Of a DNA stretch of 64,000 bases, positions 27,437 to 34,222 are shown piece after piece. The stretch covers positions 3,176,001 to 3,240,000 of the forward strand of contig NZ_CP116221.1 in the NCBI RefSeq assembly GCF_023556315.2, in the 5' to 3' direction. Made by a program: the position numbers and the translations under genes. Under the pieces are notes generated by a model. It had not been told where the DNA came from and did no database searches. It saw only the letters and a program-made list of their open reading frames with translations. How positions within the stretch are numbered: position 1 is the first letter of the stretch; each line of letters opens with the position of its first letter. The stretch is from Psychroserpens ponticola (lineage in GTDB: Bacteria > Bacteroidota > Bacteroidia > Flavobacteriales > Flavobacteriaceae).

Positions 27437-27847
27437 ATGAACAAAATAACACCTCCTTTCAACAAAGAAAAAGCGAAAAAAAAAGTTCAAGCTGCTGAAG
27501 ACGCTTGGAACAGTAAAAATCCAGATAAGGTATCTATGGCCTACTCAATAGATTCAAAATGGAGAAATAGAGAACATTTTTTTACTGGTAGAAAAGCAAT
27601 TGTAGAATTTCTAACAGAGAAATGGAATAAAGAATTGCATTACAAACTTAAAAAATACTTATGGTCATATTCTGAAAATAGAATTTCTGTACGATTTGAA
27701 TACGAATGGCAGGATTCGGAAACGAAACAATGGAAACGAACTCATGGAAACGAGCATTGGGAATTTGATTCTGAAGGATTAATGAAAATAAGAGACATGA
27801 GTGCAAATGACATAAGCATTAATAAAACAGAAAGAAAATTTAATTAA
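27437..27847 (+). CDS. DUF1348 family protein (NTF2/SnoaL-like fold)
   Basis: A 136-residue cytoplasmic protein that matches DUF1348: PPF near residue 6, VQAAEDAWNSKNPDKVSMAY near residues 17-36, SKWRNREHFFTGRKAIVEFL near residues 40-59, and W-x(5)-N-RISVRFEYEW and GNEHWEFDSEGLM further on. The fold is the NTF2-like cone used by small isomerases, dehydratases and binding proteins; the reaction of DUF1348 is not known. It is the first gene behind operator copy 2 and is often found near TetR regulators and small oxidoreductases. Confidence 0.92.
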   Translation: MNKITPPFNKEKAKKKVQAAEDAWNSKNPDKVSMAYSIDSKWRNREHFFTGRKAIVEFLTEKWNKELHYKLKKYLWSYSENRISVRFEYEWQDSETKQWKRTHGNEHWEFDSEGLMKIRDMSANDISINKTERKFN

Positions 27848-27864
27848 TAAAAACCAATAGAAAT

Positions 27865-27930
27865 GAAAACAACAAACAATTCAAAAAGTTCCATCTGGAA
27901 TAGTAAAAGAAAACACAGATAAGATAGTCT
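27865..27930 (+). pseudogene. Possible remnant of a short coding sequence between the DUF1348 and AhpD-like genes
   Basis: ATG at 27863 opens a 19-codon frame (MKTTNNSKSS), and one base over, a second frame reads QKVPSGIVKENTDKIV before TAA. The shift from one frame to the other without homology to a known complete gene looks like a decayed or truncated gene start. This is a weak call based only on protein-like composition. Confidence 0.25.
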
Positions 27931-27961
27931 AATTTAAAACACAGTTAAACAATTTAAAAAA

Positions 27962-28516
27962 ATGAAGACATTACAACCTTTAACAATAGAAGAGGCCAAC
28001 GAAAATTCCAAAGCAATTTTCACAGGTATCAAAAATAAAATCGGAATGCTACCAAACTTATATGCAACTATGGGTATTTCAGATAAATTACTAAGCGGAT
28101 TTCTAAACTTTACAGAAACTTTAAAAAGTGGAGAATTCTCAAATAAAGAATATGAAGCTATAGCATTGATAACATCACAAACTAATAATTGTGCTTATTG
28201 CCTTTCAGCACATACAGCATTAGGTAAAATGAATGGTTTTACTGAAAATGAAACTTTAAATTTAAGAAGCAAAACTATTGCAGATGCAAAACTAAATGCA
28301 TTGGTAACATTAGCAAGCGAAATTACAAACACTAAAGGTCATCCTACACAATTAGCTATTCAAACCTTTTTTGAAACAGGATATAACAAAGCGGCTTTTG
28401 CAGAATTAATAGCTATCGTTTCACTAACAACTATTACAAACACTATATATCATAATGGTGGTTTTGAAATAGATTTTCCAAAAGCACAAAACCTAGAACA
28501 ATTACAAGAAGTATAA
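27962..28516 (+). CDS. Carboxymuconolactone decarboxylase/AhpD-like family protein
   Basis: A 184-residue all-helical protein. The redox motif CAYCLSAH near residues 77-84 is the CxxC-x2-H pattern of AhpD-type alkylhydroperoxidases, preceded by E and followed by a TALGK helix. Such proteins reduce peroxides or act in dithiol relay. It lies 25 nt upstream of the alpha/beta hydrolase gene and inside the TetR-controlled block. No signal peptide is present, so it acts in the cytoplasm. Confidence 0.93.
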   Translation: MKTLQPLTIEEANENSKAIFTGIKNKIGMLPNLYATMGISDKLLSGFLNFTETLKSGEFSNKEYEAIALITSQTNNCAYCLSAHTALGKMNGFTENETLNLRSKTIADAKLNALVTLASEITNTKGHPTQLAIQTFFETGYNKAAFAELIAIVSLTTITNTIYHNGGFEIDFPKAQNLEQLQEV

Positions 28517-28540
28517 CTAATCAATATAAATTTAAACAAC

Positions 28541-29524
28541 ATGAAAACACAAATTTTAAAATCAGTATTAGGTATTGCTACGATAGCAGTACTATCAATA
28601 GGAATATTCTCTTTCGAAACTCCTGAAAACAACACAATAATTCATAAAACTGAAAAAAAACAACAAACGCTTCACAATACAGTAAAGGTTAATGGTTTGG
28701 ATATATTCTATAGAGAAGCAGGAGATGTAAATAAACCAACAATTTTATTATTACATGGTTACCCAACATCATCACATATGTTTCGAAATTTAATAACAGA
28801 CTTGTCTGTTCGATATCATGTTTTAGCTCCAGATTACCCTGGTTTTGGCAGAAGTGATCAGCCTAAAATGAAAGATTTCGATTATACTTTTGATAATATG
28901 GCTAATGTTGTAGAAGGCTTTTTAGAAGAATTAAACGTTGAAAAATACAGTATTTACTTAATGGATTATGGCGCACCAATTGGTTTCAGAATAGCTTCAA
29001 AATATCCTGAAAAAGTTGAATCACTAATCATTCAAAATGGAAATGCCTATGATGAAGGTTTAAAAGATTTCTGGATTCCAATTAAAAAATATTGGAACGA
29101 CAACACAATTGAAAATGGTAAAGCATTAGAAGGATTTCACTCTCCAGATGGATTAAAATGGCAATATACACATGGTGTCCAAGATCCTTTAAAAATTAGT
29201 CCAGATAACTGGAATATAGATTTACAACATTTAACTAGAGAAGAAAACAATGAGATTCAATTAGCTATGTTTTATAGTTATAGAACAAATGTTCCTCTAT
29301 ATCCAGAATGGCAACAATACTTTAGAGATCATCAACCACCAACATTAATTGTTTGGGGAAAGAATGATTACATTTTTCCAGCTGATGGTGCCTTTCCTTA
29401 CAAACGAGATTTAAAAAATCTGGAGTTTCACTTATTAGACACAGGTCATTTTGCCTTAGAAGAAAAAGGAGATGAAATAGCAAATTACATCTTAGACTTT
29501 TTGAATAAAAATAATATTAAATAA
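28541..29524 (+). CDS. Exported alpha/beta hydrolase with Asp nucleophile (epoxide hydrolase/dehalogenase-like)
   Basis: A 327-residue protein with an N-terminal signal/anchor (about residues 5-25) and an alpha/beta hydrolase domain. The oxyanion motif LLHGYPTSSHMF near residues 70-81 has the HGxP form, and the nucleophile elbow reads IYLMDYGAPIGF near residues 139-150, so Asp replaces Ser, as in epoxide hydrolases and haloalkane dehalogenases. The acid is in WGKNDYIFP near residues 273-281 and His in DTGHFALEE near residues 302-310. Likely action is hydrolysis of epoxides or halides outside the cytoplasm (inference). The gene contains operator copy 3 at 28796-28809. Confidence 0.9.
   Translation: MKTQILKSVLGIATIAVLSIGIFSFETPENNTIIHKTEKKQQTLHNTVKVNGLDIFYREAGDVNKPTILLLHGYPTSSHMFRNLITDLSVRYHVLAPDYPGFGRSDQPKMKDFDYTFDNMANVVEGFLEELNVEKYSIYLMDYGAPIGFRIASKYPEKVESLIIQNGNAYDEGLKDFWIPIKKYWNDNTIENGKALEGFHSPDGLKWQYTHGVQDPLKISPDNWNIDLQHLTREENNEIQLAMFYSYRTNVPLYPEWQQYFRDHQPPTLIVWGKNDYIFPADGAFPYKRDLKNLEFHLLDTGHFALEEKGDEIANYILDFLNKNNIK
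28796..28809 (+). promoter_or_regulatory. TetR operator copy 3, inside a coding sequence
   Basis: The same 14-mer ACAGACTTGTCTGT, here encoding T-D-L-S-V within the hydrolase gene about 255 nt after its start. An exact third copy by chance is unlikely, so an intragenic operator is possible, but coding coincidence cannot be excluded. Confidence 0.5.
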
Positions 29525-29549
29525 TAGTTTGAATAATTAATTGATGTTA

Positions 29550-29596
29550 CCAGTTTGATTGATAAAAAATGAGATTAATAGCACCAATCAAACTGG
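29550..29596 (+). repeat. Inverted repeat upstream of the membrane-protein gene
   Basis: CCAGTTTGATTG (29550-29561) and CAATCAAACTGG (29585-29596) are a perfect 12-bp inverted repeat with a 23-nt spacer. No T-run follows on the + strand, so it is not a standard terminator. It lies between the hydrolase stop and the ATG at 29632 and could be an operator or mRNA structure. Confidence 0.7.
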
Positions 29597-29631
29597 CCAT
29601 CAAACTTAAATTCAACATAAAACTTAAAAAA

Positions 29632-30057
29632 ATGAAAACTATAAATTGGAAACAAGCAATACTAGCAGGCTTCTTAGGAACAATACTATTTGACTTATTA
29701 GGATTATTAATAACAGGCAACTGGTGGGACATTCCAAGCATTTTAGGAGCAAAGACAGGATTAGGATTAATGTATGGAGTTATTGGACATTATAGTAATG
29801 GAATATTACTAGCCATATTATTTGCAGGAATCGCGCCATCACTTTGGGGACCAAAATGGGCAAGAGCAATTACATTTGTTGTTGGTGAAACAGTAGCCTT
29901 AGTATGGCTATTTATGCTCCCATTATTAGGAGCTGGAGTCGCAGGAATAGATATGGATCCAATGATGCCAATTATAACATTAGTTCGTCACTTAGCTTAT
30001 GCAATTCCTTTAATATTCTTTATTCAATATGATCAGAAAACCTTGATAGGGAAATAA
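29632..30057 (+). CDS. Integral membrane protein of unknown function
   Basis: A 141-residue protein with four hydrophobic segments (about residues 8-26, 44-65, 79-99 and 112-133) and motifs TGNWWDIP and GVIGHYSNGILLA. It resembles small DUF-type membrane proteins seen with stress or detoxification genes, but I cannot name a family. The start at 29632 follows an A-rich leader; an upstream in-frame ATG (29569) would add a basic stretch encoded by the inverted repeat and is less likely. It is followed by a terminator, so it may end the first transcription unit of the block. Confidence 0.8.
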   Translation: MKTINWKQAILAGFLGTILFDLLGLLITGNWWDIPSILGAKTGLGLMYGVIGHYSNGILLAILFAGIAPSLWGPKWARAITFVVGETVALVWLFMLPLLGAGVAGIDMDPMMPIITLVRHLAYAIPLIFFIQYDQKTLIGK

Positions 30058-30063
30058 AAAAAC

Positions 30064-30098
30064 GGGAAGAGAGATTGATATGGTTTCTCTCCCTTTTT
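30064..30098 (+). terminator. Intrinsic terminator after the membrane-protein gene
   Basis: GGGAAGAGA pairs with TCTCTCCC (one bulged A) around a loop of about 14 nt, followed by T5AT4. Confidence 0.75.
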
Positions 30099-30137
30099 AT
30101 TTTAAATCGAGAGCATCATTATTAAAAAACAAAAACC

Positions 30138-30755
30138 ATGGCGAAAAATTTTGCAGAAATTGCCTTTACTGATTCAGTAAAAAAACTACAAGAACATCAT
30201 GGAAGTCGCAACGCTTATGAGCGTATGGAGAAATATAATATCATTGATGGATTAACAATAAATGAAGTTTCCTTCATTCAAGCTAGAGACAGTTTTTATC
30301 TAGCTTCAATAGGAACTAATAAATTTCCTTACATACAACATCGTGGAGGTCCAAAAGGATTTTTAAAAATACTAGATACAAAGCGAATAGGTTTTATTGA
30401 TTTTATTGGCAACAAACAATATGTTTCAGTAGGAAACATAGCAACTAACAAAAATGTTGCACTAATAATGATTGATTATCCAACAAAAAAACGTCTTAAA
30501 ATTTTTGCTAAATCAGAAATTGTGGAACTTAAAAACAATCCAGATTTGTATGAGTTTATGGATTTAAATGACTATAAGTTTCGACCAGAAAGAATGATGG
30601 TATTCAATATTGAAGCCTATGATTGGAACTGCCCGCAACATATAACACCTAGATATACAACAACAGAAATAAATGAAGCTTTTAAACCACAGCAAGATTA
30701 CATAGCAAAATTAGAAGATGAATTAAAAAAATTAAAAGAACAAATCAAACTTTAA
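30138..30755 (+). CDS. Pyridoxamine 5'-phosphate oxidase family flavoprotein
   Basis: A 205-residue split-barrel flavin-binding protein. Visible are EVSFIQARDSFYLASIG near residues 42-58, PYIQHRGGPKGFLKIL near residues 62-77, and IGFIDFIGNKQYVSVGNIA near residues 82-100, which form the FMN-binding barrel of the PNPOx-like family. The C-terminus ends in a short coiled coil (about residues 180-205). It is not a true PdxH; members often reduce small electrophiles or act with FMN or F420. It lies inside the accessory block, downstream of a terminator. Confidence 0.9.
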   Translation: MAKNFAEIAFTDSVKKLQEHHGSRNAYERMEKYNIIDGLTINEVSFIQARDSFYLASIGTNKFPYIQHRGGPKGFLKILDTKRIGFIDFIGNKQYVSVGNIATNKNVALIMIDYPTKKRLKIFAKSEIVELKNNPDLYEFMDLNDYKFRPERMMVFNIEAYDWNCPQHITPRYTTTEINEAFKPQQDYIAKLEDELKKLKEQIKL

Positions 30756-30767
30756 AATTCAAACAAA

Positions 30768-30908
30768 ATGGTAGCATTAATCAAATACAAACTAATAATT
30801 AGGAGTAACTACATTTAGCTATAGACAAACACAAGGAATTAAAATTCATGGAATTTAAAACAAAGAAGTTACGTTATTAGTAAGTAGAAAATTAAATAAT
30901 CTAGAAAG
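30768..30908 (+). other. Non-coding gap with short decayed reading frames
   Basis: Between the PNPOx-like and old-yellow-enzyme genes there is a 16-codon frame (MVALIKYKLIIRSNYI) and another short protein-like stretch (YRQTQGIKIHGI). Neither is long enough to be a gene. They could be the residue of a lost gene or chance. Confidence 0.25.
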
Positions 30909-31979
30909 ATGAATGTATTTAATAGTTTCCAATTAGGAAAGGCAATAGAACTAAAAAATAGAATTGTAATGGCACCATTAACTCGTTGTCGTGCTATAGA
31001 CAATATTCCAAATGATTTGATGGCAAAATATTATCAACAAAGATCAAGTGCAGGACTTATTATAAGTGAAGGCACTTCACCTTCACCAAATGGTATTGGA
31101 TATCCAAGAATACCAGGCGCATATACTGATGCACAAATTTCAGGATGGAAAAAAATTGCTGAGTCGGTTCATTCTAAGGGAGGAAAAATATTTGTTCAGC
31201 TTATGCATACTGGAAGAATTACTGCCAAGGCAAATATGCCAAATGGAACAGTTACCTTAGCACCTTCAAATATTCAAGCGGCTGGCGAAATGTTTACCGA
31301 AACAGGAATGGTTACCCATGAAACGCCAAAGGCCATGACACTCAAAGAGGTAGTGAATACTCAAAACGAACACGTAATAGCGGCTAGACGACTGCTGACT
31401 GAAGCGGGTATTGATGGAGTTGAATTACATGCAGCTAATGGATATCTAATGAATCAGTTTATCAATCCTAAATCCAATAAAAGAGAAGATCAATATGGAG
31501 GCTCAATTGAAAACAGAACTAGATTCGTATTAGAAACGGCAAAAAAAGTAGCCGATGAGATTGGGTCAGAAAAAGTTGGAATTCGAGTTTCGCCATATGG
31601 AGCCTACAATGATATGCTATCAGATTATGAAGAATTAGAAGGCACATTTATTTATTTAGCTAAAGAATTAGCGAAAATTGAACTCGCTTATATTCATATT
31701 GTAGATCAAAGAGTTGCTTTTGGTGCTCCCGATTTCACTCTTAACATCAAACAAATTATAAAAGAAAATTTTAAAGGTGTCGTTATTTCTGGTGGAGATG
31801 TTGATTCTGAAGAAAAAGCAAAAGCTATTTTAGCTAGTGGTTTAGACTTGGTATACGTAGGCAGACCATTTATATCTAATCCAAACCTAGTTGAAAAACT
31901 TCAGAATAAAACTAAATTAGTAGCTCCAGATATGGAGACCTTTTATTCACCGAGTGAAGTAGGATATACCGATTACTAA
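30909..31979 (+). CDS. Old yellow enzyme family alkene reductase
   Basis: A 356-residue FMN-dependent NAD(P)H:flavin oxidoreductase (OYE/NemA type) that reduces alkenes conjugated to carbonyl or nitro groups, and nitro esters. Motifs: IVMAPLTRCRA near residues 19-29 (FMN site), the substrate-binding pair HAANGYLMNQF near residues 174-184 (His and Asn positions) followed by QYGGSIENR, and the C-terminal VYVGRPFISNPN near residues 316-327. Length matches the classical OYE class. It fits a TetR-controlled electrophile detoxification set with RidA and PNPOx-like neighbours. Confidence 0.94.
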   Translation: MNVFNSFQLGKAIELKNRIVMAPLTRCRAIDNIPNDLMAKYYQQRSSAGLIISEGTSPSPNGIGYPRIPGAYTDAQISGWKKIAESVHSKGGKIFVQLMHTGRITAKANMPNGTVTLAPSNIQAAGEMFTETGMVTHETPKAMTLKEVVNTQNEHVIAARRLLTEAGIDGVELHAANGYLMNQFINPKSNKREDQYGGSIENRTRFVLETAKKVADEIGSEKVGIRVSPYGAYNDMLSDYEELEGTFIYLAKELAKIELAYIHIVDQRVAFGAPDFTLNIKQIIKENFKGVVISGGDVDSEEKAKAILASGLDLVYVGRPFISNPNLVEKLQNKTKLVAPDMETFYSPSEVGYTDY

Positions 31980-32067
31980 TTATTAGTTTTAAATCTATAA
32001 TCCAGATTAGATTTTTGAGATATCTGTGTTTGAGGCTTTAAAAAACAGAAAATAAAAATTAAAAAAG

Positions 32068-32526
32068 ATGAACCTAATAACAAATCTTAAGAAGCATAAA
32101 CTTGAACTTCCTGAATTAACAGTTCCGGGAGGTTCTTATGTTTCCGTAAACATAAGAGGGAATATTGCATATGTTGCCATTCAATTTCCTATAAAAAACG
32201 AAGTGTACCTCTATCAAGGAAAATTAGGCAATGAACTAAGTACTCAGGATGGTTATAAAGCAATGGAGCTTTGTGCTTTAAATGTAATTTCACAAATACA
32301 CACTAAGGTAGGCTTTGAAAATGTAATTGGATTAAATCATATTGATGCATATTATCAATCTTCTAAAAATTGGGATGATTCTCCTATAGTTGTTAATGGA
32401 GCTTCTGATATATTTGTTAATATCTTAGAAGAAAAAGGAAAGCATTCGAGATCCATTTTTGGTGTTCAAAGTTTACCTAGAAATTTTGGTGTTGGTTTAA
32501 CAGCTACTTTCACTATAAAAACATAA
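32068..32526 (+). CDS. RidA family protein (YjgF/YER057c/UK114), long subgroup
   Basis: A 152-residue trimeric-fold protein of the Rid superfamily, whose archetype hydrolyses reactive enamine/imine intermediates. The pattern GYKAMELCALNVISQIH near residues 71-87 and the C-terminal HSRSIFGVQSLP near residues 129-140, which contains the conserved Arg, mark the roughly 150-residue subgroup rather than the 128-residue RidA. A Glu that follows the LP motif in E. coli RidA is not present, so activity may differ. The stop is 3 nt before the MBL-fold gene. Confidence 0.92.
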   Translation: MNLITNLKKHKLELPELTVPGGSYVSVNIRGNIAYVAIQFPIKNEVYLYQGKLGNELSTQDGYKAMELCALNVISQIHTKVGFENVIGLNHIDAYYQSSKNWDDSPIVVNGASDIFVNILEEKGKHSRSIFGVQSLPRNFGVGLTATFTIKT

Positions 32527-32529
32527 AAA

Positions 32530-33300
32530 ATGCTAAAGATTCACCATTTAAGAAATGCCACAATGGTTGTGGAAACAGAGAAAGATGTCATTTTAATTGA
32601 TCCAATGTTAGGAGACCAAGGAGTCATGCCCTCTTTTACTTTTTTCAGACATAAAGCAAGAAGAAATCCAACAGTTCCTCTTCCTATAAATTCTAATTTG
32701 ATATTAGAAAAAGTAACACATTGCCTCATAACACATCAACATCCAGATCATATTGATAATAAAGGAGTTAAATTCTTAATCAAAAAAAACATCCCAATTA
32801 CATGTAGTGTAAAGGATGAAAAAGCATTAAAAAAAAGAGGGTTAAATGTTGTTCAATCTATAAAACATTGGGAGAAACAACAATTTTTAGGTGGAACCAT
32901 TGAAGGTATTCCTGCTAAACATGGATACGGATTTGTTGCTAAACCTATGGGAAATGTTATTGGATTTTATTTTAAGCTACCCAATCAAAAATCAATTTAT
33001 CTGAGTTCAGATACCATTTACACTAACTCTGTAGATAAAGTTTTGAAAGCGTATAAACCAGACATTAGTGTTTTAGCTTGTGGCACAGCTCAATTTGACT
33101 TATTTAAGCAATTAATTATGAGCAAAGAAGACATTATTAAATTTATAAAAAATGCATCAGGAAAAGTGATTGCAAATCACATGGAATCTATAAATCATTG
33201 CCCATTAACCAGAAAAGAACTAAAAGAAGTATTAACAAATAATAATCTAATTGATAATGTTTTAATTCCTAAAGATGGAGAAATTATGATTATGCAATAA
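32530..33300 (+). CDS. Metallo-beta-lactamase-fold metal-dependent hydrolase
   Basis: A 256-residue protein of the UlaG/beta-lactamase-like group. Metal ligands are visible in THQHPDHID near residues 68-76 (HxHxDH), with further ligands in KHGYGF near residue 137, SSDTIY near residues 158-163 (Asp) and NHMESINHCP near residues 216-225 (His). No signal peptide. It is co-transcribed with the RidA gene (3-nt gap). The substrate is unknown. It ends the accessory block; the terminator resembling that of tRNA-Phe follows 80 nt later. Confidence 0.92.
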   Translation: MLKIHHLRNATMVVETEKDVILIDPMLGDQGVMPSFTFFRHKARRNPTVPLPINSNLILEKVTHCLITHQHPDHIDNKGVKFLIKKNIPITCSVKDEKALKKRGLNVVQSIKHWEKQQFLGGTIEGIPAKHGYGFVAKPMGNVIGFYFKLPNQKSIYLSSDTIYTNSVDKVLKAYKPDISVLACGTAQFDLFKQLIMSKEDIIKFIKNASGKVIANHMESINHCPLTRKELKEVLTNNNLIDNVLIPKDGEIMIMQ

Positions 33301-33370
33301 TCTAGTCAACATTATTCTATAATAGAAGATTAAGTTGGTTTACTACAAACCTAATTAGAAGTGACAAATA

Positions 33371-33412
33371 CACCATCACTAAAAAGCCCGATTCAATTGA
33401 ATCGGCCTTTTT
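33371..33412 (+). repeat. Near-copy of the tRNA-Phe 3' end and terminator (candidate att-like repeat; also a terminator)
   Basis: From 33371 the sequence CACCATCACTAAAAAG then CCCGATTC...GAATCGG follows the tRNA-Phe 3' flank from 26625 (CACCACCACTAAAAG then CCCGATTC...GAATCGG) with few differences over about 45 nt. The stem CCGATTC/GAATCGG and flanking A5/T5 also make a terminator for the MBL gene. The repeated pair frames 26.6-33.4 kb. Confidence 0.65.
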
Positions 33413-33748
33413 AGTTTAACAAGTGTTCCTCGCTTAATATGCATCCAACGTTTTCCTTTCAAAAACAACTACACCGTTACAACCGTGAATATTAAAGACA
33501 CCAATAAATATTGTAATGATTGCTAAAACAACATAAAAAGTATTAGACGAGCCATATCCTACTTACAAAAGATAAAGAAATACATTAAGAATTACTACGT
33601 CCTTAGTGCTTTCTACTATATTTAATAAAAAAATATTAATGACTGAAATTGAATTTTTGAATAAGTCTAAGCTAATAATCACACTATAATTAAGGAAAAT
33701 AGTATATTAGCTTGTTCAACTTTTTTTAATTAAATAACTAAAATCCAC
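33413..33748 (+). other. Gene-free stretch with a minus-strand gene remnant
   Basis: No complete gene lies here. On the minus strand 33437-33553 is an open frame of about 39 codons without a start codon, reading GYGSSNTFYVVLAIIT then IHGCNGVVVFERKTLDAY and stopping at 33434-33436. It looks like the C-terminal tail of a membrane protein whose rest is lost. The remainder is AT-rich leader of the purine operon; no consensus TAnnTTTG was found before 33749. Confidence 0.4.
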
Positions 33749-34219
33749 ATGTGCAAAGATAAATTTATGCAGGAAGCTGTAAATTCAGCTCTAAAAGGAA
33801 TGAATAACAACGAAGGCGGACCATTTGGGTGTGTAGTCGTTAAAGGCGGAAAAATCGTCGGACGAGGAAACAATAAAGTCACCTCAACTAATGATCCAAC
33901 TGCACATGCAGAAGTTACAGCCATTCGAGATGCTTGTAAAAACCTAGACTCATTTCAATTAGATGGTTGTGAAATTTACACCTCTTGTGAACCTTGTCCA
34001 ATGTGCTTAGGCGCAATTTATTGGGCAAGACCAGACAAAGTATATTATGGAAGTAATCAAGTAGACGCAGCTAATATTGGTTTTGATGACGAATTTATTT
34101 ATAAAGAAATCCCACTGCCTTATGCCGAAAGAAGCATTCCTTTTGAACAATTAGCTCGTGAGATTGCTTTACAACCATTTCAAGAATGGACAAAAAAAGA
34201 AGATAAAACGGAATATTAA
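33749..34219 (+). CDS. guaD: Guanine deaminase (cytidine-deaminase fold)
   Basis: Converts guanine to xanthine, feeding the xanthine dehydrogenase encoded next. The 156-residue protein has the zinc site of the CDA superfamily: HAE near residues 52-54 (PTAHAEVTAI) and PCPMCLGAIYWARPDKV near residues 81-97, with GGPFGCVVVKGGKIVG near residues 23-38. Size and the C-terminal ...QEWTKKEDKTEY match the B. subtilis GuaD type, not TadA, and the operon context supports purine catabolism. It is the first gene of the cluster, 3 nt before xdhA. Confidence 0.93.
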   Translation: MCKDKFMQEAVNSALKGMNNNEGGPFGCVVVKGGKIVGRGNNKVTSTNDPTAHAEVTAIRDACKNLDSFQLDGCEIYTSCEPCPMCLGAIYWARPDKVYYGSNQVDAANIGFDDEFIYKEIPLPYAERSIPFEQLAREIALQPFQEWTKKEDKTEY

Positions 34220-34222
34220 TAC

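Noticed and set aside
29569-29631. Longer start of the membrane protein
   Set aside because: The added residues are encoded by the inverted repeat and are basic and Lys-rich; the ATG at 29632 follows a typical A-rich leader.
26633-33412. Prophage or integrative element with its own integrase
   Set aside because: No integrase, transposase or phage gene is present in the block; only a repeat-framed island is supported.
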